Assembly: GCF_003056055.1 (NCBI RefSeq)
Contig: NZ_PYFP01000003.1
Location: 124,001-188,000 of the forward strand
Reading direction: 5' to 3'
Source of the DNA: Glaciimonas sp. PCH181
GTDB lineage: Bacteria; Pseudomonadota; Gammaproteobacteria; Burkholderiales; Burkholderiaceae_D
Length of the DNA stretch: 64,000 nt
Positions within the stretch are counted from its first letter, which is position 1. Every line of letters starts with the position of its first letter. Of the stretch, positions 57,732 to 64,000 are shown in pieces. The position numbers and the translations under genes are program-made. The notes below the pieces were generated by a model. That model saw only the letters and a list, made by a program, of their open reading frames with translations. It had not been told where the DNA came from and searched no databases.

Positions 57732-59503
57732 GCGGTATTCAGCAGATGTTGACCGAGCATATTGATATCTGGACGGCTGCCGATAGTAGTAAAAAATCTG
57801 GGCGTGGCCGCGCTTCGAGTAATGTTGGGAATGTGTATGGCATTAGGAAGTTGCGCGAGCTAATTCTGGAGCTAGCCGTGCGTGGGAAGTTGGTGCCGCA
57901 AGATGCTAATGATGAACCGGCCAGTGAATTGCTTAAACGCATACGGGCTGAAAAATCCAAGCTGATTGCTGAAGGCAAGATCAAAAAAGACAAGCCGTCC
58001 GCACCGATAACAGACCTAGAAAAGCCGTTTAAGTTGCCAGAGGGTTGGGAATGGATCAGGTTAAATGAACTATTAAGCAAAATAGGTGCTGGTAGTACAC
58101 CTTTGGGAGGCAAGCAGGTTTACGTTGACGACGGCGTCCCTTTTCTGCGCTCTCAAAATGTCTGGAACGAAGGAGTTAGACTTGACGATGTCGCTTTCAT
58201 AAAATTAGAAACACATCAAAAAATGTTAGGTACACATGTTTTTTCAGGTGATCTTCTGTTTAATATTACAGGAGCGTCGATTGGACGATGTGCCATTGTC
58301 CCTGATAGCCTGAAGACAGGAAATGTTAGCCAGCATGTGACAATAGTCCGGCCCGTATCTAAAGAAATCTTGCTGTTTCTCCACTTGGTATTAATTTCAA
58401 GACATGTTCAGAAAACGGTAATGGATGTTCAGGTTGGCGTGTCTCGGGAAGGATTAAGTATAGGAAAGTTGGGGCAATTTATTATCCCAATTCCACCTAT
58501 TTCCGAACAACTCCGCATTGTCGCCAAAGTTGATGAATTGATGGCGCTCTGCGACCGGTTGGAGGCACAACACACCAACGCCGCCGAAGCCCACGAAAAA
58601 CTCGTGAGCCACCTGCTTGGCACACTTACACTATCGCAAAACGCCGAAGATTTCAGCGCCAACTGGCAGCGTATCGCTGTGCATTTCGATACCTTGTTCA
58701 CTACCGAAACCAGCATCGACGCCCTCAAGCAAACTTTGTTGCAATTGGCGGTGATGGGAAAGCTCGTGCCGCAAGATCCAAAAGATGAACCGGCTAGTGA
58801 ACTGCTTAAACAGATTCAGGCTGGAAAAGCCAAGTTAATTGCTGACGGAAAAATTAAGAAATCCAAGCCACTGTATCCCGTCGACGATAAAGAAAAACCT
58901 TTTTCACTGCCCATTGGGTGGAAATGGATCAGGCTCTCAGAGGTCGCTGAATTGATTACCTCAGGTTCAAGAGATTGGGCGCAGCATCTATCAGTTGAAG
59001 GCGCCAAATTTGTAACAATGGCGAACCTATCTAGAGGTAGCTACAATCTTCGATTAGAAAATATGCGATATGTCAATGCTCCTAAGGATGGAGAGGGCTC
59101 AAGGACTAAGTTAGAGGCAAATGATCTTTTAATTTCGATTACTGGCTACGTAGGAAATTTGGGCAGAATTCCAGATGGCTTTGGTGATGCATACATTAAC
59201 CAACATACGTGCCTTTTGAGATTTATTCCTCAATGTCGAAATAGATACTTTCCAGAAGGCCTAAGATCACCAATGGCCTCCCTACAGTTTAATGCACCTC
59301 AACGGGGCATTAAGAACAGCTTCCGCTTAAGTGATGTGGATGAGATGATTATTCCTTTGCCTCCGCGAAATGAACAACTACGGATCGTTTCGAAAATCGA
59401 TGAACTTATGGCACTCTGCGACCAGCTAAAATCCTTTATCACTGAAGCCAATCAGCTACAACAAAAAATAGCAGACGTCATGATCGAACAAGCGGTAGCG
59501 TAA
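57728..59503 (+). CDS. hsdS: Type I specificity subunit S
   Basis: The 591-residue protein has two target-recognition domains (about 95-260 and 395-555). Each is preceded by a near-copy of a conserved helix (ELAVRGKLVPQDANDEPASE, about residue 45, and QLAVMGKLVPQDPKDEPASE, about 338) and followed by a second copy pair (SEQLRIVAKVDELMALCDRL and NEQLRIVSKIDELMALCDQL). This duplicated layout lets each half read one half-site. The TRD coding DNA is visibly more AT-rich than its flanks. The start is a TTG overlapping the hsdM stop. Confidence 0.94.
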   Translation: MSGIQQMLTEHIDIWTAADSSKKSGRGRASSNVGNVYGIRKLRELILELAVRGKLVPQDANDEPASELLKRIRAEKSKLIAEGKIKKDKPSAPITDLEKPFKLPEGWEWIRLNELLSKIGAGSTPLGGKQVYVDDGVPFLRSQNVWNEGVRLDDVAFIKLETHQKMLGTHVFSGDLLFNITGASIGRCAIVPDSLKTGNVSQHVTIVRPVSKEILLFLHLVLISRHVQKTVMDVQVGVSREGLSIGKLGQFIIPIPPISEQLRIVAKVDELMALCDRLEAQHTNAAEAHEKLVSHLLGTLTLSQNAEDFSANWQRIAVHFDTLFTTETSIDALKQTLLQLAVMGKLVPQDPKDEPASELLKQIQAGKAKLIADGKIKKSKPLYPVDDKEKPFSLPIGWKWIRLSEVAELITSGSRDWAQHLSVEGAKFVTMANLSRGSYNLRLENMRYVNAPKDGEGSRTKLEANDLLISITGYVGNLGRIPDGFGDAYINQHTCLLRFIPQCRNRYFPEGLRSPMASLQFNAPQRGIKNSFRLSDVDEMIIPLPPRNEQLRIVSKIDELMALCDQLKSFITEANQLQQKIADVMIEQAVA

Positions 59504-59556
59504 TAATCGATTTCATTATTTTTTCTTAATTCCCATTAATTATCACGGAGCGAGCG

Positions 59557-60858
59557 ATGACAGAACCAACAATTACCTGCCCTAGCTGCAAGACCGAGAT
59601 CCGGCTGACAGAGTCGCTCGCAGCGCCATTGATCGAAGCAACGCGTCAGCAGTTCGAGCAAAAACTCGCGCAGAAAGACAACGAGATCGTCAAACGCGAA
59701 GAAAATATTCGTGAAAAAGAAAAACAGGTCGCGGAAGCCAAGCGTACTTTGGGCGAGCAGGTTGCCGACCAGGTCGCTGTGCAATTGAAAGCAGAACGCA
59801 CCCGCGTAATCGCCGAAGAGTCCAAAAAAGCCAAGCTGGCAAGCGCGGCAGAACTTGATGCCAAAGCACTGGAACTAACCGAACTGCAAGAAGTGCTCAA
59901 AACCCGCAACGAAAAACTGGCCGAAGCTCAAAAGGCGCAAGCCGATCTAATCAAGAAGCAACGTGAACTGGATGACGAGAAACGCGAACTGGAGCTGACC
60001 ATCGAAAAGCGCGTGCAGGATGGTTTGAGCGAAGTGCGTACATTAGCCAAGCGCGAAGCCGAAGATGGACTCAGGCTGAAAGTCATGGAGAAGGATCAGA
60101 CAATAGCCTCGATGCAGCAAAAAATCGAAGAGCTTAAACAGAAGGCCGAGCAAGGCTCTCAACAATTGCAGGGCGAAGTACAGGAATTGGAACTGGAAAA
60201 CCTGCTCCGAGCGAAGTTTCCGTTTGACGCGATAGAACCCGTTGGCAAGGGCGAATTTGGCGGCGACATTCTGCAACGGGTCGTCAGCCCGAGTGGTCAG
60301 CCATGCGGCACGATACTGTGGGAATCCAAGCGCACCAAGAACTGGAGCGATGGATGGCTAAGCAGATTGCGCGAAGATCAACGCACGGCCAAAGCCGAAA
60401 TTGCCGTCCTTGTGAGTCAGGTCTTGCCCAAAAACGTGGAAGCCTTCGATGTGATCGATGGGGTCTGGATTAGCAGTCCGCGTGCCGCACTACCCGTCGC
60501 AACAGTGCTGCGTCATTCGCTGCTGCAGGTGAACATGGCAAGGCAAGCTTCAGAAGGACAGCAAACCAAAACCGAAATGGTGTACGAATACCTCACTGGC
60601 CCGCGGTTTCGCCAGCGTGTTGAAGCCATCGTCGAGGCATTCTCCTCAATGCAGATAGACCTGGACAAAGAACGCAAGGTCATCATGAAGCAATGGGCGA
60701 AGCGTGAAGAACAGATTGAGCGCGTCATGGGGGCGACGGTCGGCATGTATGGCGATTTGCAAGGTATCGCGGGCAAGTCTCTACAGGAGATCGAGGGTCT
60801 TGAACTTCAAGCGTTGGAATCTGACGACAGAATAGCAAAGGTGCTGACCAATTCATAA
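59557..60858 (+). CDS. DUF2130 coiled-coil protein with PD-(D/E)xK-like nuclease core
   Basis: The 433-residue protein opens with a single zinc-ribbon-like CPSCKTEIRL, then about 190 residues of Glu/Lys/Gln-rich coiled coil. The DUF2130 core follows: a helix ELENLLRAKFPFDAIEPV, Asp237 in FGGDIL, and Glu256-x-Lys258 in ILWESKRTK, then an RLREDQRTAKAEIAVLVSQ helix-strand. This E-D-ExK order matches restriction-endonuclease-fold enzymes. DUF2130 genes are often near restriction systems. It lies 54 bp after hsdS on the same strand, so it may be an added nuclease arm. Activity is inferred only. Confidence 0.83.
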   Translation: MTEPTITCPSCKTEIRLTESLAAPLIEATRQQFEQKLAQKDNEIVKREENIREKEKQVAEAKRTLGEQVADQVAVQLKAERTRVIAEESKKAKLASAAELDAKALELTELQEVLKTRNEKLAEAQKAQADLIKKQRELDDEKRELELTIEKRVQDGLSEVRTLAKREAEDGLRLKVMEKDQTIASMQQKIEELKQKAEQGSQQLQGEVQELELENLLRAKFPFDAIEPVGKGEFGGDILQRVVSPSGQPCGTILWESKRTKNWSDGWLSRLREDQRTAKAEIAVLVSQVLPKNVEAFDVIDGVWISSPRAALPVATVLRHSLLQVNMARQASEGQQTKTEMVYEYLTGPRFRQRVEAIVEAFSSMQIDLDKERKVIMKQWAKREEQIERVMGATVGMYGDLQGIAGKSLQEIEGLELQALESDDRIAKVLTNS

Positions 60859-60859
60859 G

Positions 60860-61219
60860 ATGTGCCTGAACGTGGATGTCGCAGTTCTACGGAAATCGGA
60901 TGGTCAAACGGGTTTCTTGGCCGTCGGCAATGCAGCGAATGGGCCATTGGCTATCACTGAGGCGGCCATTGATGCTTATTGTATTCGGCTTCCTCAGATA
61001 CCTTCCAGTACTGCGCGCTATTTACACACATCCGGCAATGTCAGCGTGCTTCCGATTTCTCTCGATCTTCTGCCTGCACCGCTGGGGGCAATATGGCGTC
61101 GTGATCGCATAAGCAGGCAGCAAGTGCACCTGTTTGTCGAAGTCCTGAAAGATGTGATAAAAGCCGCCAGTGCAAGCGATGAAAATACAATGTTAGCCAT
61201 GCCGGATGAATTGCACTGA
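60860..61219 (+). pseudogene. Fragment resembling the C-terminus of a LysR-type regulator
   Basis: The frame encodes 119 residues. Its second half (ARYLHTSGNVSVLPISLDLL, then LGAIWRRDRISRQQ and a final helix LFVEVLKDVI) resembles the end of a LysR substrate-binding domain. The first ~40 residues match nothing, no helix-turn-helix is present, and it starts two bases after the DUF2130 stop. It looks like a fragment left at the island border. Whether it is translated is unknown. Confidence 0.45.
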
Positions 61220-61255
61220 TTTCTGGCTTCCATTTGGTTAGCTAAGGAGGCGCAA

Positions 61256-61279
61256 ATGGCGCTGAACAGAACCCGTTAG
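61256..61279 (+). other. Seven-codon mini-ORF with perfect ribosome site
   Basis: AAGGAGG (61244-61250) lies 5 nt before ATG 61256, which reads MALNRTR then TAG TAG. Such a strong ribosome site on a 7-codon frame suggests either the start of a gene destroyed at the island border or a leader peptide before the terminator at 61318. Confidence 0.4.
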
Positions 61280-61317
61280 TAGGTCGGCCTGATCGCTTGC
61301 TGAGATGCTTCCCATAC

Positions 61318-61345
61318 AAAAAGCCGACTTTAAGTCGGCTTTTTG
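61318..61345. terminator. Bidirectional intrinsic terminator
   Basis: AAAAAGCCGACTT pairs with AAGTCGGCTTTTT around a very short loop. It has A- and T-runs on both sides and separates the island from the leftward MFS transporter gene. Confidence 0.92.
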
Positions 61346-61400
61346 CATTGATAACGACTGCCCGAAAAGTTAGGCAAGCATAGTCGGTGAAATAAGATGC

Positions 61401-62747
61401 CTATCCCTTACCCAACTCACTCATCGGCGTACGATAAGTCTCCCGCGCCGTCGCAACCGAGAGTGCCGAAATCGCCGATGTAATAGTGACAAATATCGCA
61501 ACCGGCACCCAGCCATTAATCCCCGGCTGCAAAATTGCCGCGCTGATGGTCGGTGCAAAGCCACCTAATGCAAAGCCTACCTGCGTACCGATCGCCATGC
61601 CCGACAGACGCACACGGGTATTGAACATTTCACCGTACAAAGAAGGCCAGACGCCGTTTGCCGCGCTATACACGACGCCTGATAACAACAAGCCAAGTAC
61701 GAAGATGAGAGGAATGTTGGCGTGACTTAGCGCCCACATGTAAGGCCAAATCAGGCAGGCTGAGCCGAGCGCACCGAACATAAATACTGGCTTGCGGCCA
61801 ATGCGATCCGATAACGCAGCGAAGAGGGGAATCGCGCCTAATGCGACCAGATTTGCCAATACCAGCACGGTCAGCATCGTTGCCCGTGGGATGTGGACTG
61901 TGTTGACCGCATAGGACAACGTGAAGACGCTAAAAATGGTGCTGACTACAGATATTAGGGCGGCAAAGATGACGCGTACTAAATTAGCCTTATGGTCGCG
62001 GAATAGCACGGCTACCGGCAGTTTGGCTTGCTTATGGGCTTTTTCTTCTTCGTTAAAAGCTGGCGTTTCAGGCAGCGTCCGGCGCACCCACATCCCAACC
62101 GCGACGACGATGGCGCTCAGAAAAAACGGAATGCGCCAGCCCCATGCCAGCAACTGATCTTCTGGGAGTGCTGAGATCGGCAAAAATACCAACGTCGCCA
62201 AAATCAGGCCTGCTTGTGTTCCGCTCAATGTGAAGCTGGTAAAAAATGCGCGTCGATGTGCGGGGGCATGTTCTAGCGTCATTGAGTTGGCACCGGCCTG
62301 CTCACCTGCTGCCGATAATCCCTGCAACATGCGCAACACGACCAGCATGATTGGCGCAGCTATGCCAATCTGGCCATAAGTTGGCAATAAGCCGACTAGA
62401 AAAGTGGTGATGCCCATTAATAGCAGCGTAAAAGTAAGCACTTTTTTGCGACCGTATTTGTCACCTACGTGACCCAGCAGCACAGCGCCGATCGGTCTTG
62501 TGACATAGCCAACGCCGAAGGTGGCAAACGCTGCAATGGTCCCTGTGACAGGATCAAATGCCGGGAAGAAAATCTTGCCGAACACTAACGCCGCTGCGGT
62601 GCCATAAATAAAGAAATCGTAATATTCGACCGCGCTGCCGATCCAACTGGCCAAGGCGGCTTTACGCGGTGAACTTGTACTTGCTTGCTGCTCGGCGCCA
62701 TCAGCGGCTTGTCTCCGAGATTTTTGCGAAACTGTAGATGTCGACAT
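61401..62747 (-). CDS. MHS-family MFS transporter
   Basis: The 448-residue, 12-helix proton symporter has the group signature ASWIGSAVEYYDFFIYGTAA in helix 1 and GHVGDKYGRKKVLTFTLLLM between helices 2 and 3. Metabolite:H+ symporters of this group carry organic acids such as citrate, alpha-ketoglutarate, shikimate or betaine. The substrate here is unknown. ATG 62747 is preferred over ATG 62759 because GGAG lies 6 nt before it. The hydrophilic N-terminus is Ser/Gln-rich. Confidence 0.9.
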   Translation of the reverse strand: MSTSTVSQKSRRQAADGAEQQASTSSPRKAALASWIGSAVEYYDFFIYGTAAALVFGKIFFPAFDPVTGTIAAFATFGVGYVTRPIGAVLLGHVGDKYGRKKVLTFTLLLMGITTFLVGLLPTYGQIGIAAPIMLVVLRMLQGLSAAGEQAGANSMTLEHAPAHRRAFFTSFTLSGTQAGLILATLVFLPISALPEDQLLAWGWRIPFFLSAIVVAVGMWVRRTLPETPAFNEEEKAHKQAKLPVAVLFRDHKANLVRVIFAALISVVSTIFSVFTLSYAVNTVHIPRATMLTVLVLANLVALGAIPLFAALSDRIGRKPVFMFGALGSACLIWPYMWALSHANIPLIFVLGLLLSGVVYSAANGVWPSLYGEMFNTRVRLSGMAIGTQVGFALGGFAPTISAAILQPGINGWVPVAIFVTITSAISALSVATARETYRTPMSELGKG

Positions 62748-62826
62748 ACCGTTCTCCATGAACTGTCGTTATATTTTTACTGTTAAGAGAACGTATTCTT
62801 ATAACAGTATCCTTGAATCGAAGGGT

Positions 62827-63948
62827 TTAAAACCGGTGTAGGATGCCAGCCTGCAAACCGATCAGGCTTTTGCCGTTGATATCGGCACCGGCTAAATTGG
62901 CGGTCGGTCCGGCCGAACCGCTGAAGCGAAAACCGGCGTTGGTATCGTTCTTCATGTAGTTGGCAAACCCGTACAGTGTGGTGCGTTTGGATAGGTCGTA
63001 ATACGTCCCGACGTTACCGCCCTGCGCACCGGCATTTCCGCTGGACGTATCTTTTATGACGCCATACAACGCACCGATGCGCAGCTGCGGTGTGAGCCGA
63101 TAATCGGCCGATACCTGATAAATGTTATACATCCGCAATACGCTTGGGTTGTTACCGGCAAATGCGTTCGTTGGAATACTGACATTGCTCAAAATACCGG
63201 TGGCGTTATTGCCGTTCGCATTGCCTGTCACGTTGTTACTGCGGACATAGGCGAAATAGATTTTGCCTTTGCCGTAATCGTAGTCGGCATATAAGTTGTG
63301 GTAGACCACTGCATTCGCGTACAAAGCGTTCGCCAGCGGCTTAGCCCACAAACCCGCATAACCGGCACGGTACGACCCGTTGGTGTAATCAACGCCAGCT
63401 TGATACACGCCACGCGTACCGATACTTTCACCAGCAGTTTCGGTCATTGCGTAGTGCAGATCTACCTGAAAATTCGCAATCCGTGGCGACTTATAGGAAA
63501 TGTCATTGTCGTAACGCGAAGGAACGCCAAACGTATTAATGAGGGACCCGAAAGTAGTCCGTTCGGTGTAATCGATGGCACCGCCGATGAAGAAAATGAT
63601 GGTGTTCTGACGGCCAAGGCGGAATTCACCACCCGGGGTATTGATACCCACCCATGCCTGACGATCGAACAAGCGCGGCGCATCGGCCGCTGCACCGGTA
63701 TTCGCGCCCAGCCCCTGCTCCAGCGTGAACTTGGCCTGATAACCATCGCCCAAATCTTCCACACCCTTGAAGCCCAGACGACTGCGCAGGATCGCGCCAT
63801 CATTCAGGCCAGTGACGCTCTTGCCAGTGTTGCTATGGATGTAACCGATGTACTGATCCACATCGCCATAGATGGTCACATTGGATTGTGCCTGTGCAAA
63901 CGTAGAGCAAGCAGCGAGGCTAAAACAAGCGACTAATTTTTTCTTCAT
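62827..63948 (-). CDS. Trimeric outer-membrane porin, Burkholderia type
   Basis: The protein has 373 residues from ATG 63948, preceded by GGAG. A signal peptide MKKKLVACFSLAACSTFAQA is followed by QSNVTIYGDVDQYIGYI, the standard first strand of the gram-negative porin family. Later strands include GSRLGFKGVEDLGDGYQAKF-like sequence and LFDRQAWVGINTPGGEFRLG. The C-terminus ends in Phe (GILHRF), needed for BAM recognition. It forms a 16-stranded general diffusion channel. The frame extends to 63990 without support. Confidence 0.95.
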   Translation of the reverse strand: MKKKLVACFSLAACSTFAQAQSNVTIYGDVDQYIGYIHSNTGKSVTGLNDGAILRSRLGFKGVEDLGDGYQAKFTLEQGLGANTGAAADAPRLFDRQAWVGINTPGGEFRLGRQNTIIFFIGGAIDYTERTTFGSLINTFGVPSRYDNDISYKSPRIANFQVDLHYAMTETAGESIGTRGVYQAGVDYTNGSYRAGYAGLWAKPLANALYANAVVYHNLYADYDYGKGKIYFAYVRSNNVTGNANGNNATGILSNVSIPTNAFAGNNPSVLRMYNIYQVSADYRLTPQLRIGALYGVIKDTSSGNAGAQGGNVGTYYDLSKRTTLYGFANYMKNDTNAGFRFSGSAGPTANLAGADINGKSLIGLQAGILHRF

Positions 63949-64000
63949 AACATCTCCGTAGTGTTTATTTTTTGTTGTGTGCGTCAACACGCACGAAAGG

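Larger units (their letters stand above)
52134..61290. mobile_element. tRNA-Asn-linked defence island
   Basis: The region begins at the 3' end of tRNA-Asn with a tyrosine-integrase pseudogene and carries a type I restriction system, a DUF2130 protein and gene fragments, ending near a terminator at 61318 before ordinary transporter genes. This is the classic integrative-island layout. No matching att repeat was found on the right, so the right border is only a guess from gene content. Confidence 0.6.

Noticed and set aside
61281..61287. AGGTCGG as a right attachment repeat of the tRNA 3' end
   Set aside because: Only seven bases match; far too short to claim an att site.

Overview
The window looks like chromosomal DNA of a betaproteobacterium of the order Burkholderiales, most likely Oxalobacteraceae (Glaciimonas/Collimonas/Herminiimonas-like). 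This is inferred from moderate G+C (about half by eye), a Burkholderia-type trimeric porin, a phasin for polyhydroxyalkanoate granules, an isc operon ordered iscR-iscS-iscU-iscA-hscB-hscA-fdx-iscX, and the recJ/prfB/lysS neighbourhood. Species cannot be fixed from the sequence alone. Most of the window is ordinary core genome with short intergenic gaps and clear hairpin terminators.

Layout. 0-4.6 kb: a truncated SAM methyltransferase divergent from an XRE/MmyB-type regulator, an EamA exporter behind a histone-deacetylase-like amidohydrolase, and a phasin with a strong promoter flanked by repeated operator-like motifs. 4.6-16 kb: a DUF349 protein; a leftward, translationally coupled envelope operon (beta-propeller, polysaccharide deacetylase, sterol-desaturase-like oxygenase, EI24 membrane protein, then a CinA-like protein); FKBP isomerase, a tiny lipoprotein and acyl-CoA-binding protein; a hydroxyacid dehydrogenase and an NhaD-like antiporter. 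16-22 kb: an FGGY sugar kinase preceded by the decayed C-terminus of a zinc alcohol dehydrogenase, pncB, a CDF transporter, and fdxA next to a ferredoxin-NADP reductase. 22-29 kb: rpsO-pnp, a BamE-like lipoprotein, YihY, and lolC-lolD. 29-39.7 kb: small unknowns, rpfE-like-recJ, an orphan TAXI binding protein, prfB with its programmed +1 frameshift, lysS, and a glycine-zipper protein.

39.8-46.4 kb holds the complete isc iron-sulfur cluster operon on the minus strand, with a LysE-type exporter gene inserted between hscB and hscA. An IscR type-1-like site overlaps the iscR -10 element. 46.7-50.6 kb is the most intriguing core-genome stretch. A TetR regulator has a lysine-rich tail carrying two beta-clamp-binding-like motifs, the second forming its last five residues. 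It converges on a uracil-DNA-glycosylase-like protein whose active-site motif is degenerate, which in turn lies downstream of uvrB. Two near-identical 16-bp palindromes bracket the glycosylase-like gene.

52.1-61.3 kb is an accessory island at the 3' end of a tRNA-Asn gene: a tyrosine integrase interrupted by one in-frame amber codon, a decayed histidine phosphatase, a type I restriction-modification system (hsdR-hsdM-hsdS), a DUF2130 coiled-coil protein with a plausible PD-(D/E)xK nuclease core, and gene remnants. The window ends with an MHS-type MFS transporter and a porin.
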